The translations under genes were made by a program, and so were the position numbers. A stretch of DNA of 64,000 bases from Neoconidiobolus thromboides FSU 785 (Eukaryota; Entomophthoromycota; Entomophthoromycetes; Entomophthorales; Neoconidiobolaceae), in the NCBI GenBank assembly GCA_025603075.1, contig MU626261.1, positions 124,001 through 188,000 of the forward strand. The letters run 5' to 3'. Shown one piece after another: positions 12,036-23,235 of the stretch; position 1 is the first letter of the stretch; the number at the start of each line of letters is the position of its first letter. The notes below the pieces were generated by a model. The model had not been told where the DNA came from. It ran no database searches and saw nothing but the letters and a program-made list of their open reading frames with translations.

Positions 12036-12918
12036 ATGCTTGAAACAAAGCTAAATCAAAGCATGGTATTAAAAAATTATTTGATGAACTGAATTTCGTC
12101 TGGGATAATAGTGGTGTTGAAACACAAGTTGTGGATCGAAGGAATCTAGCTGCAACTGGTTTCTTATTAAAGAAGGACGAATTTGAATCTTCCTATTGTA
12201 ATTATGATTTAAAGCTAGGTCTCTCTTTACCATCTTTGGAGAAAAGTTTCAAATTTTTTGATGATAAGGATAGTACTGCTTTAAAAGCGGATTGTAAAGC
12301 AAAAACTCTGATGCTTACTTTTACTCTAATATGTAAGTAGCTTTGATTTATTATCATAAGAATACAATTAATTTTTTACTTTCAATTTAGATGAAAATAG
12401 GGTTTATAAATCGAACATAAAATCAACAAGTTTGATGCTGACATTTTCAATCTACTTGAAACTAATTATGATACAGATATTATTGTACCTTCAATTCAAT
12501 TTTTGGAAAATTATAAAGATCTTAGTATCTCTAATGACTCTAATGAGTTTTGCTATGACTATTAATATTTGATCTTAATTGAAATTAATTTTTAGTTATA
12601 ATTGGAGTATCTAAAGAATACGTAAAATTTACCGCTTTTGGGAAGAGTAGGAATGGGTTTGCTTATATTAAGTTGAATAACAACTGCATCGATAATGTAA
12701 ACAAAATTTATAACCAAACACATAGCCAAATTAACTCAAACTATCATTAGGATACTGTAGAGACAGTTATAAGTTGTGCCTCATCAATAAAACAAACATT
12801 TGGTTATCCATTTCTCTCTTTGGCTAAAACTCCTCCGCTATCTAATTTTGTCTTTTTAAAGCTTTCTGAAGGTTTATCTATATTAATTGAATATTCCATC
12901 GATGTGTATCCTTTGTAG
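12036..12918 (+). pseudogene. Decayed PCNA (sliding clamp) gene
   Basis: Conceptual reading follows PCNA from end to end. ATG at 12036 gives MLETKLNQSMVLKK, a shift near 12090, then FDELNFVWDNSGVETQVVD and DLKLGLSLPSLEK (PCNA: D-x-N-x-x-G-x-x-L-x-S-x-x-K). A relic intron 12332..12390 with GTAAGT and TTTAG is at a plausible place. Then come a second shift near 12445, DADIFNLLETNYDT, a degenerate intron, VIIGVSKEYVKFTAFGK (PCNA VVISCAKDGVKFSASGE), an in-frame TAG at 12748..12750, and the C-terminal PPLSNFVFLKLSEGLSILIE. Two frameshifts and a nonsense codon make it a pseudogene. Retained introns show DNA-level duplication, not retroposition. The functional PCNA must lie elsewhere. Confidence 0.85.
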
Positions 12919-13375
12919 CTTTTTGTAACTCTTAAGTATAGTAGTATAGTATTTTATGAAAAGTTGATGATCTTTTAAAAAAAAGCAAAGCTTGAAAACC
13001 AATCTCAGTTTAAATTAATTTCCAATCAAAAAATTATTTGTAAAAACCACTATTTGAGCACAAAATTTATTAGTAAAATTCTTAACAAAAATACATCACC
13101 AATTAAAAGATGGTCAAAAATTACAACAATTGAACAGAATTTTTCGAGGTACTCAGTACTTAAAGGGTTAATAACAAGTGGCTTTAATTTGCTAACACGA
13201 ACAAATTTGAATTTTTACGTTTTGTTTTAAATATATAAACCATTGGTTAACTATTGTTGACCAATTAAAAGACTCTAAGCCTTTCACATTAAAAAAGGAT
13301 AAATCAACTGCGTAGATGAATTTTTTAAGCTTTCATTTTTTATCGACTTGCACATTTCAATAACCGAAAATAAAA
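12919..13375. other. Promoter-side spacer with element fragment
   Basis: Contains the eroded element copy 2 and a segment similar to 8640-8715. The final 100 bp lead into the checkpoint kinase start. Confidence 0.45.
13048..13101 (+). mobile_element. 105-bp TIR element, copy 2 (right half only)
   Basis: ACTATTTGAGCA, then ATTAGTAAAATTCTTAAC and AAAAATACATC match the right half of the family. The left half is unrecognisable. Confidence 0.5.
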
Positions 13376-15941
13376 ATGAGCGGTAGTAATAGCGACAGTG
13401 ACAATTCATCCTCACCTGAAAATAATTCAAGTTCTAAATTTAAAACCAGTGATAGCAATAGTAGCCCCCACATTACACCGATAGAAGAAATTAATGAAGT
13501 AATATCTCAAACTAGTCAATTAAAATATCAATCACAAAATGGATTATTTCAATTAGAAGCAGAGGAAGATGAAAAAAAGAAGGCTCATGAACCAGATTCT
13601 TTATTACAAATGGAAAGCTCCACACCACCTACCCAGATTAGACCTGATGATTTGGATGTCAATATTGAGTTTAAAATCAATTCAGAGAATTCAAATAATA
13701 TTGGATATTTAAGAGGTGTTGTCGGTGGGAGAATGCAACGTAAATATTAAGCTATTATTATTCCTATACCCTAACTGTTTTTTTGCTTCCTTTAGATTAT
13801 TGGATTGAAAAAAATAAAAGTTATTGGTTTGGTAGAAGTCATAAATGGTAAGATTTTATAAGTCTTAAAAGTCAGGATTGGTTTGATCTTTTTTATAATA
13901 GTGATTATCCATTAGCAGCATCTCCTAATGGGTTTTTATCTAGCAAACATTTTATGTTATCATCGGTAAATTGAATTTTTATATTTGCTATGTTTATTTT
14001 TGGCTTAATAACTTTAGGTATGTCAAAAAGAATCGGATTATTATCCAGTAGTTATAACAGTAATTAGTTTTTTTATATTTTATAATAATTTATTTAATTC
14101 ATTTTAGGATAATAGTTCAAATGGAACATTAAGTATGTTGATAGTATTAATTTATCTATTTTTTGTATTAATAATATTTTTATAGTTAATGGAGTTAATT
14201 TAGTCAAAGGAAAACCAACATTAATTGCACAAGCTTCAGCTATTGATTGTGATGAATTTACTCGTAAATTGTTTTATTATTAATTGTATTTAAAATAGAA
14301 ATTTAATATGATTTCATTAATATAGAATTAGTATTCTTTTATTTAAGAGGTGATCCAGGGAAAGAATTTATGGTAATAACTGAATATATAATATAATTAT
14401 TATATCAAATATAATGATTTATTTTAGAGTCATAATGGTTTATTAGTAACTTCAACAACACTTGGAAAGTAAAGATTTTACAACAAAGTCGTATTGAATT
14501 ATTCTTATTGATGGTTTGACTTTTTTTTAGGGGAGCCTTTGCAAGGGTGAATTTTGGTTTAGATTTAAATAAAACTACTCAATGTGCAGTTAAAATATTA
14601 ACTAAATCTAGGCTGGGTTGGGGAAGTAATAACCCAAAAGCAAATAATATTACAAATGAAATTAAAATACTAAAATCTTTGGTTCAAGTAAGTATACTAT
14701 TTAATGTTATAATTTTATAATGAAAACAATTACTAACCACTTAGTCTAATATTATTAAAATTGTGGATGTAATTGATAGTAATCGTACATTATGTATCTT
14801 TTTACCTTAGTAAATTAATTATTTTAAGTTTAAAATTGAAGTTATAATAATTATTTTATTTTATAGTGTCTCTGGTGGTGATTTACATAATTATATTGTT
14901 ACTCAAGAAAGAAAAAAAATACCTGAAGTTAGGGCTGCTTATATCTTTTTTCAAGTTGCTAGAGCCTTAGAAGTAAGATTTACTATACTAATATGAATGA
15001 AATTTAATAGGGTTTTTCTTAGTATTTACACTCAAGAGGAGTAGCCCATCGGGGTAAGGATTTAATACTTTATACTGTTTCTAATAATTTTACTAATTTT
15101 TATATTTTTATTTTTAATTAGATGTCAAAGTAATTATATAATCAAACTATATATTATATAAGTTTATAACGTTAATTAATTTAGCCTGAAAATATATTAT
15201 TAAATAGTACTGGATTATTTCCGCATGTTTATGTGACTGATTTTGGAATGGCCAGAGTAACTGGAAATACAATTATGCATTCGATGTGTGGCACTTATCA
15301 ATATTTAGCACCTGAAATTATTAAATCCAATCAATTGATTGATGAAGATGATCCAATTGTTCAAGTGGGTTATGATTGCAAAGTAGATTGCTGGTCAGCA
15401 GGTGTATTATTATATGCTATGCTTTCAGGTAAGTGATATTTACTATAATAGTTATATATATATTATATAATGTATAAAATATACTAATATTAATTTTTAT
15501 CTAGGTACATTACCCTTTTCACAAGATGACGATGCAACAAACCATGAAGCTTTATTCAAACAAATTGTACGTGGTAAATTAAATTTTAATCATGAAAGTT
15601 GGGATAATGTGTCACCATCAGGTAAATTTAAAAACCAAATATTATATAAATAATAATACCAAAACTAACGTTTACTCGTATTAGCTCGATCTTTAGTTAT
15701 GAAATTAATTCATGTGAATATATTATCACGATATGATATGAAGCAAACTTTATCACATGCATTTATTAAAAAATATTTTAATATAATTGCTGAAAAATAT
15801 GCAGAAATTGAACCAGGATTTAAAGGTTTAACCCACGAAGACTTAAGTAAAAAATTTTATCCTCAAAATTATTTGGCTTTTGTAGTTAAAAGGAAGGCTA
15901 ATCAAAGCCAAGCAACTGACAGTCCAATGAAGAGAAGATAG
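13376..15941 (+). CDS. FHA-domain checkpoint kinase, Chk2/Cds1/Rad53-like
   Basis: Sixteen exons: 13376..13739, 13796..13847, 13902..13965, 14018..14059, 14108..14132, 14186..14263, 14326..14372, 14428..14468, 14531..14687, 14745..14809, 14867..14972, 15023..15053, 15122..15129, 15185..15428, 15505..15621, 15685..15941; 1698 nt, 565 aa. Residues 1-110 are Ser/Asn-rich and likely disordered. An FHA domain follows (YWFGRSHKC near 135; SSKHF; DNSSNGTL near 177). The kinase domain has the G-loop LGKGAFARVNFG near 238, CAVKIL, AHRDVKPEN near 357, DFG near 379 and APE near 404. A short basic tail ends TDSPMKRR. The FHA-then-kinase order identifies the Chk2/Rad53 DNA-damage checkpoint family. An apparent stop after SHKW disappears with a 54-nt intron at 13848..13901. 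Confidence 0.92.
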
Positions 15942-16220
15942 ATGATGCGAAATGGAAGATGATAGTGAATTTAAGTAAAATATAGAACTCTTTTGAACGA
16001 TGATTTGACGAGACTTACTCTTTGAATTCTCATGTTTATTTGAGTTAATCATTTTTTCTATATAATAAATGGTAATAAAGGAAATATTGAAAAAAATGAT
16101 AATAAAATTTGAACCAATTGATTTGGGTTATTTAATCTAAATATTTAGCTTAAGTTTTGTTAATAAAATTAATTGAATTTTTTAAATAATTTTAATAAAT
16201 AAATAAAATATTAGAACAAA

Positions 16221-17031
16221 ATGAAAAGAGTTTCAAGAGCTAATTTATATAATGAAGAATCAGAAGATGAAGATATCAAGTTAGATCAAACATTAATTAA
16301 TCAAATGAATCAAAAGTTGGCTCAACGTTTACCATTTGATATTAATATGGCAGAAGGGGATAATGATGAGATAGAAAAAGAAGAAGAAAAAAAAGTACTA
16401 GAAAAGGATGAAGAGGAAGAAGATTTGCAAGTAAATACAACTAATTATAATAAAAAATAAAAGTTTAATAAAAATGAACCATATTATATAGGTATTTCGA
16501 TTATTTTCTAGTGTAGAAGCTAAAAAAATTACAGTCGAACCGACTATTAAAGTAATAAAAAGGGGTCCAGAATATTATTTAGCTAACGAGTAAGTTAAAT
16601 TTTAGAATAGAAAATAGTTTTTATTTGAAGAGATTATGTAAAAAATTATTAAAGTTAAATATTTTTCTAGAAACGAAAATAAATTACAAGAATATGAATC
16701 GGCAGCAACAAAGTATGAAGATATTTTAAGAGAATCTAAATTACCATGGGTAAGATAGCTATGAATCATTTATAAATATCTATTCTTAACAAATTCACCA
16801 TCATTATAGCCAAACTGTTTTTATTCCCATAAAGTTAAAGTTATCCCATATGAAGTTCCTAAACCAAAAGTTAAATTAAGTAAAGCTAAAAAATTAAGAA
16901 TCAAATCAAAGGCTAAAAAGGTAGAAAAGATCAATGAAAAGCGTAGAAAAGAACTGGAAGAAAAAGAATTTGATAGAAAAAGGAAGTACCAGCATCAATT
17001 TAGAAGAATGGGTGGGAATAGAAAGTTTTGA
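16221..17031 (+). CDS. Charged, probably nuclear/nucleolar protein (DUF2011-like?)
   Basis: Exons 16221..16430, 16492..16589, 16671..16749, 16810..17031; 609 nt, 202 aa. The first 70 residues are strongly acidic (EEEKKVLEKDEEEEDLQ). The middle reads VFRLFSSVEAKKITVEPTIK and RGPEYYLANE. The last 60 residues are very basic and partly coiled-coil-like (KLSKAKKLRIKSKAKK, ending RRMGGNRKF). The FRLFSS...P-E-YY pattern reminds me of a family of uncharacterised fungal proteins (DUF2011), but I cannot confirm that. Acidic-then-basic composition is usual in ribosome biogenesis or RNA-binding factors. It lies 280 bp after the kinase stop on the same strand. Confidence 0.75.
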
Positions 17032-17293
17032 TAATAGGAGAGGAAGGGGGGTGAAAGAAATAGAAAAGAGGTGAAAGATATAAAGAAAGGGAGTGGAAGA
17101 TATAAAATAAAATGGAATTTTTTTTATAAATTTATAATCCTTTTTATTACTTTTTCAAATTTAATGTATTTTTTTTATAAATTTGTTGTTAATTCCCATC
17201 CAAAAATTTAGAAAATTGAAATTTTTCAATCTAAAATAATTTAGCCACATCAACTCTCAATTTTTTTATTCAAAAAGAACAATAATTTATAAC

Positions 17294-18603
17294 ATGTCAT
17301 TAAGTTTTGAAAGTTGTATTAATAAATTAGAAGAATTAAGAATATCAGGTGAAAGAAAAAGTGAAGAGATATTAACTATTGGACATCATTTATTAGATAA
17401 TAATAATTATACATCAAAGATAGGAGATGAAAGTAAACTATAATTTATCATATTAAATCTAATTAACATCCTTGATTTTAGTCTGGCTCATTTATGAACA
17501 AGTAATAACAGCTGCCATTGATTTAGGAGAATTAGATTTCGCAAAGGTAAATCAATCTTTCAAGCATTCTAAACTAAATAAGATTAATAATTAATCCACT
17601 TAAAAGGAACTATTATTAAAAGTAGGCCAAAAATTTCCAGATTCAGCAAGATTTACACGATTATGTGGTATGAGTTTAGAGGGTGAAGGTAGATTTGAAG
17701 AAGCTATATTGTTATACAATAATTTATTAAATGATATTGAAACTCATTTAGTAAGCATTTACGATGATTCTATTTAAATACAATAATATTAAATTTATAA
17801 TATTTATTAAATATTTTTTATATAGCCTACATTAAAAAGAAGAATAGCTATTAATAAAACAGTCGGTAACATAAAAGAAACTATTATTGGATTAAATGAT
17901 TATTTAAAACTCAATCCAATGGATATGGAAGCTTGGAAAGAATTAAGTAATATTTATATCGATGATAATAAGTAAATTCAATTTAACTGTTAAATAATTA
18001 ATAATATTTTAATGTTTTATTTTACTATTTTAGATATCTTGAAGCTAGCCATTGTATTGAAGAATTAATATTATTTGAGCCACAAAATTTTATATATCAT
18101 TTAAAATATGCAGAAGTAAGTTGATATAAACTGTTGATAATTAGCACTAAATTAATATTCCTATTATAATAGATATTATATACTTTAGAACATTTTCATC
18201 TTGCATTAAAATCGTATTGTAAAGTAGTGGAGTTAAGTAAAAATCATTTACGTGGATTTTATGGAATTAAAATGGTAAGTTTAACATTATTTAGTATTCT
18301 ATGGGAATATATACATGTTCATTTTTATATAGCGTAGAGTCAAAAAAATAATCCAATATTTAAGCAAAAACAAATATTCCTATATATTATTATTTCGATC
18401 TTTGTTATTTTTTTATTTTATTTTATTAATCAATTATTTTTATTTAGTGTGTTAAGAAACTATTAAATAGTAAAGAACCTAAAGATAGTAAATTATTAAA
18501 AGATTTGGATATCTTAGCAGTTAAACAAATAATTGAAAAGTATTCAAAAGAAAATGCAACAAAGGAAATGAAAAGTATAATGGAATTGTTTATTAAAAAT
18601 TGA
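17294..18603 (+). CDS. EMC2: ER membrane protein complex subunit 2 (TPR protein)
   Basis: Seven exons: 17294..17432, 17482..17546, 17607..17750, 17826..17971, 18034..18115, 18173..18274, 18448..18603; 834 nt, 277 aa. Family-diagnostic blocks: IWLIYEQVITAAIDLGELD (EMC2: W-x-IYEQV), RLCGMSLEGEGRFEEAILLY, RRIAINKTVGN, MEAWKELSNIYI and YLEASHCIEELILFEPQNF; these are TPR-like helical pairs throughout. There is no signal peptide or membrane span, fitting its place as the cytosolic scaffold of the EMC insertase. The sixth intron (173 nt) is about three times the usual length here; no alternative exon in it keeps frame convincingly. Confidence 0.9.
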
Positions 18604-18826
18604 TTTAATGATTTAATGATTTATTAATTGAATATAATTGATTTTTTTGCGAGTTGTTTTAATTTAGTTAAATTTTTATTATAGATTTATTTAATACATA
18701 ATTTTTTTTAAAATAGATTATTTTTAGTCAAAATCAATATATTACTATAACTTTATATAATTATAAGAATCATCATTCCTGATTTATTAATTAGCGGTTC
18801 CTTTTTATTTATTTGTGAACCTTAGT

Positions 18827-18932
18827 ATATGGGGGTGTTTCTTGTGTTTAAGAATTTTACTAACAATCTTTTCACTCAAATAGCGCTTAAAAAATGGAAA
18901 AATAATGAAATTAAAAAAAGCATCCCCATATA
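18827..18932 (-). mobile_element. 105-bp TIR element, copy 3 (complete)
   Basis: Starts ATATGGGGGTGTTTC and ends GCATCCCCATAT. Between them are TTTAAGAATTTTACTAAC and CAAATAGCGCTTAAAAAATG. Confidence 0.85.
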
Positions 18933-20239
18933 ATATCATAATATTAAATAGTACTTTTTTTATCTTAAAGTAAAAACAAACACAATTTAACCATTCAATA
19001 GTCAATTAAGTTTTTCTATAACTTTTAAGTGCATTCTAATTAATTATATAATTAATCTTACAAATATATAATTGTAGATAAAAAATTGATTTAATAATAG
19101 TAATTCAATTTTAGTTCAATTATAAATATAATTCAGGATAAGAGAAAAATCAATTTCAAATAAATAAAGTTAAAGTCATAAATCAAGAAACTTATTATTA
19201 AATTATCAAAATATGAAGTTTATTTTCAATAGTATAATTTAATAATAAATTGACAAATTTTTAAAAGAAATATACTAAAAAGCTTTATTTATGTTCTATT
19301 TTATTTTTATGTGGTAATTTTTTATAAAATCATTTGAAAAATATGTATTAAAGTTAGTAAATTATTTGATGACTATATATGCTGATGAAAATTGAAAAAT
19401 GATGCCAAGTGAAGTGGAAACAAATTAATTAAATATTCCAGTAAATGAAACAAAAGTAAATAAGCCTTTATAATTGAGACTTAGTTCAAATATATCATAA
19501 GTGAGTGACTTAAGATTCTATGCTGTTTAATGAATTGTTTCTATTAAAGTGGGATTAAGGGATAGTAAAAAGGAGTAAATACTTTATTAATATTCAACTT
19601 CTTGATAAAGTTTTTAAGGGGATAATCTATAATTGTATAATTTACAATACATAATTGTAATAAAAGATAAAAAATAAGAAATAAAAAATGATATTAGAAA
19701 TACTTATTATAAAGTTCAATATCATTATTGAGTTAATTATACTATATGTATCTTTTTTATTCCTCTATTTAACATGTATATGAATTCAACGATAAAACAA
19801 ATAGAATATAAAGAATAGTACAAAACTTGATAGTTTATTATGTTTTTTTTTAGTAATCTATACTTTAACTTTCATATAATTAAATGTTTTAATTTAAAAA
19901 AAATAGGGTTTCTATATCAAAATCAAAAGAATTAAAGAGTTATTAATTTCTACTTTACTTTTTTGTATTTTATATGCTATACCTCAGCTGATTACCAGTA
20001 TTTTTTTAATCTCATCTATAAGAACTAGAAATTGATTCCATGTTTGTTGCCTTTACTTTCCCTTTTTAACTATGAATTGTATAAAAGCACTAGTATTGAA
20101 TGTTGTCTATTTAGATAAGAGTAGAAGACAAGTTGAAATATGAAAATGTCTTTTGATTTCAGTATTTTACTAACATTTTTTAAATTATGTATAGTGTAAA
20201 AAGTGATCGAGTTAATAACTAGAAAAATGATTTGTTTTT

Positions 20240-20358
20240 TTTGAATGGAAATCGAAATTATAGTAATGTTTTTCTTGTTTAAGAGTTTCACTGACAAATA
20301 TTTATTTTTTGTTGTATAAAAAGTGGACAAAAAAGTAAAATTAAAAAAGACATTTATG
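20240..20358 (-). mobile_element. 105-bp TIR element, copy 4 (degenerate)
   Basis: CTTGTTTAAGAGTTTCACTG and, further on, AAAAAGTGGACAAAAAAG then ATTAAAAAAGACAT follow the minus-orientation consensus with many changes. Both ends are eroded. Confidence 0.35.
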
Positions 20359-21863
20359 TTCTATAATAATTATCTCATCTAAAAAATATGTCAAAAATTC
20401 ATTTTTATATCATTTATCTGTCTCTGTCACCTTAATTACTTTTTATTTCGTATCAATAGGCTAATAAAAACTGGCAATGTGAGTTCCTAATACTAGTTAA
20501 GTGAAATTTCAAAGTGACTCAGATTTGTAATTATCCCATTGATAAAAAATGAGTTGATCCGCAAACTTGTTTATTTAATAAAAGAGTTCCTTTATCAATC
20601 ATAATAGTAATATACTAACTTAATGAATTATGAAATTTTAATTATTATTCACTATTATTTTTTGAATGACTTATATGGGTGGTATCTGAAATTTACTTTT
20701 GAATTAATACAAGGACTCATTCTTTTATTCTTTTGTAAAACTTTTTTTTCTAGTATGATAGATTTTCAAACAAAAATGAAATTCAATTAAAAATGGTAAA
20801 TTAAAATTTCATAAAATGAATTCCATTTTCTCACGAAAAAATAAATAATAATTAGGAATTAAAATTTCTAATAAATCAATATAGTAAAGAGAGTCAAAAT
20901 GAGGTATAATGAACTAATAAATGTTTTTTTTAAAATTACTGTTTATGTTATGAAATGAGTATGGTATGATTTTATTGTTCATATGATACGATAATTAAAA
21001 TTATTGAATGACGGAGGAAATCTAAAGGGCCAAGCAATGATATAGAATACTAAGCAAAATGGGATAAACTGTTTTATTTTTGATTTAAAGGCTTGATATT
21101 CTATTCAGTACCCTTACCGTTTAGGCTTACCTTTATTTTTTAAACAATACACGCCATTTTTGTAACTATAATAATAAATAATTTAAATAACTTTATTTCA
21201 AAGACCCTGTATTTTTTCAAATAATTAATAGAAACTATAAATTCTATCATAAAAATAGATTCTTTTATTCAGACTGCCTCATAGTTATGCTATAGTTATC
21301 AAGATCATATTATAGTGGAGTTATTTAATGGAATAGTTACATTAATAAAGTCACCTTCAAGTATTATGTTTATGTTTATGTTTATGTTATAGAACCTGAG
21401 TTTTTTGAAATATTTAAAGATAAATTTTGTTTTATTTTTTTTGTCAAAAAAAGGATTTCTACTAATAAAGTTATATCAATAGAACTCAATAAATTAGAAA
21501 TAAATAAAAATAGTAAATGATTATTAAAACTATTAAAATAGGGGGTATAATAAACATAATTTTATAAATTAAATAAATTTTTTATTATCATTTTATATAT
21601 TAAAAGTAGCCTTTTTCTTCTATTAAATCCGTTTATTCTATAATGTTTAATAAACTATTGAGATCCACTTGATTAATTTATTAGACAACTAAACACTTCA
21701 TTTAATAAATGAATTATCCTAAAATACTCTCACTCCGCCCCATCCCTAATTAAACAAAAAAACATTTTTAATTATCCGTTATTTTCCATTTGAGAATGTA
21801 AATTATCTTAAAAACACTTGATAACAAACTTGTAATAATTTTCATTTAGCGTATCCTCAGAAA

Positions 21864-22064
21864 ATGATATCGCAACTACTCATTTTTATATTCATTATCA
21901 AATCCTTAAAAACTAATATTCCAAGTTATTCAACCATTCAAAAAGAATATGGTTTTTGTTCGATTAAGCGTAAAACATCGACAATAAAGCCCATTCTATT
22001 CTTAAAAGCCATCATAACTTGCATCATTTTATTCTTTCAATACAAAAAATTCATTAAAGCATAA
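21864..22064 (+). CDS. Doubtful small ORF, 66 aa, hydrophobic ends
   Basis: ATG-started. The N-terminus (MISQLLIFIFIIKSLKTNIP) is signal-peptide-like, followed by KEYGFCSIKRKTSTIKP and a C-terminal hydrophobic stretch (AIITCIILFF). The upstream 140 bp are pyrimidine-rich (CTCTCACTCCGCCCCATCCC), which is unusual for this region. It could be a small secreted or membrane peptide, or chance in AT-rich DNA. Confidence 0.22.
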   Translation: MISQLLIFIFIIKSLKTNIPSYSTIQKEYGFCSIKRKTSTIKPILFLKAIITCIILFFQYKKFIKA

Positions 22065-22296
22065 TCTTAATCTGCTTCTTTAGCTTGAAAAAAGTGGTGG
22101 ATTTTCACTAATCAACTGACATCATAATATAAAACATTAATTTAAAAAAAGATACAGACGTATCCATAACAAACATAGAAAGAGTACTAATATATAATTA
22201 AAATAAATAATTGCTTTATTTGCTAAGAAAGAGACGAATATCAACTCCTTGATAGTATTAATCTTTTTTTTTTAAACATGCTTATATAATAAAAAC

Positions 22297-23235
22297 TTAA
22301 ACCAAATTATGATTATTTACAAAGGTAGGAGTAGGTTGTACAAAACCATGCCAATAAAATTCAGGTTGCCATTTAGTAATTAACTCAGGTACTTTGAAAC
22401 AATACTCCATTTTGGGTACCATAGAAGGTATAGTTAAAGGTGGCAATAAGGTAGGATGGGGTAAATTTAACATGCCATTTTGTGGATGAAAACTGATACA
22501 ATTTTGAGGAACATTAGTATATGTTAAATTGGGTTGATAATTCACCATAGAAATACTTTGAGACCTTTTCCTTTCATTATTTCTAATATAATGTGGATTC
22601 ATTTGTCTCCTTGTAACTTTACCACTAGTATAAGTATGTTGTTGATGGTGAACAATAAGATTATTAGGTCTATACCAAGTAGTATTATTACAAAAATAAT
22701 TTAATTTAAGCCAATCTTGTATCATTTCATTTTCAACTACACTTAATTTATACTCTAATTTATTTGCTAATAATCTTTCAGCTCTATTTAATGTAACTGC
22801 ATCAAAGCATGTGATTGGGGCCCAACTATTAGTAAAGTAAGGACTATCTTCTAACATTTTATAAGCTAACATTAAGCTACCAGTAAATAATAATGTTATA
22901 TCTTGACGTTGAAACCATAATATGTCAGTACTTAAACGTTTGATATATTGAATAGTGGCTAATAATATTTGATTAGTGGCGTTAGTGGCCATGAGTAACG
23001 TTCTTATATAACTGGTGATGGAAGCTTTATTGTAAATTTGTGGACTATGTGTGTTTGTTGTTGGTAAAAAATGATTAAAGATCCAATTAGCTAATACATC
23101 TATTGGATATCGTTTATTTTCTTGTACCAAAGATTGTAAACTCGAACAAGTTGCTGGTCTTGGTTTATAATATGGTAATGAATGAAGTTGCGCTTGGGAC
23201 ACATGTCTTCCTCTTGTTGTCTTATGATAATTCAT
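22297..23235 (-). CDS. Cyclin-domain protein, Pho85/PCL-type
   Basis: Single exon, 312 aa. A cyclin N-terminal box covers roughly residues 45-175: LANWIFNHFLP, a region with ATIQYIKRL, LLFTGSLMLAYKMLEDSPY, then AERLLANKLEYKLSVVENEM. The pattern (YI-x-RL, LLA-x-x-x-AYK-x-x-D-S, E-x-x-L-x-x-x-L-x-Y-x-L-x-V) is that of Pcl/Pho80 cyclins that bind Pho85/Cdk5-type kinases. The C-terminal 120 residues are Pro/Asn/His-rich, low in complexity and probably disordered. Which Pcl subgroup it belongs to cannot be settled by eye. It stands alone in a gene-poor region. Confidence 0.8.
   Translation of the reverse strand: MNYHKTTRGRHVSQAQLHSLPYYKPRPATCSSLQSLVQENKRYPIDVLANWIFNHFLPTTNTHSPQIYNKASITSYIRTLLMATNATNQILLATIQYIKRLSTDILWFQRQDITLLFTGSLMLAYKMLEDSPYFTNSWAPITCFDAVTLNRAERLLANKLEYKLSVVENEMIQDWLKLNYFCNNTTWYRPNNLIVHHQQHTYTSGKVTRRQMNPHYIRNNERKRSQSISMVNYQPNLTYTNVPQNCISFHPQNGMLNLPHPTLLPPLTIPSMVPKMEYCFKVPELITKWQPEFYWHGFVQPTPTFVNNHNLV

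Larger units (their letters stand above)
18604..22296. other. Gene-poor 3.7-kb region
   Basis: Holds element copies 3 and 4, a short (TTTATG) run near 21366..21388 and one doubtful small ORF (21864..22064). Otherwise extremely AT-rich, with frames closed. Confidence 0.5.

Noticed and set aside
13848-13871. A 24-nt intron or a nonsense codon in the checkpoint kinase FHA domain
   Set aside because: A 54-nt intron at 13848..13901 with proper GTAAGA and ATAG ends removes the stop and gives GRSHKCDYPLA in frame, matching the size of other introns.
20070-20330. 86-codon ORF on the minus strand
   Set aside because: Low-complexity residues (K, I, N, S, F), no family resemblance, and it overlaps a degenerate copy of the 105-bp element.
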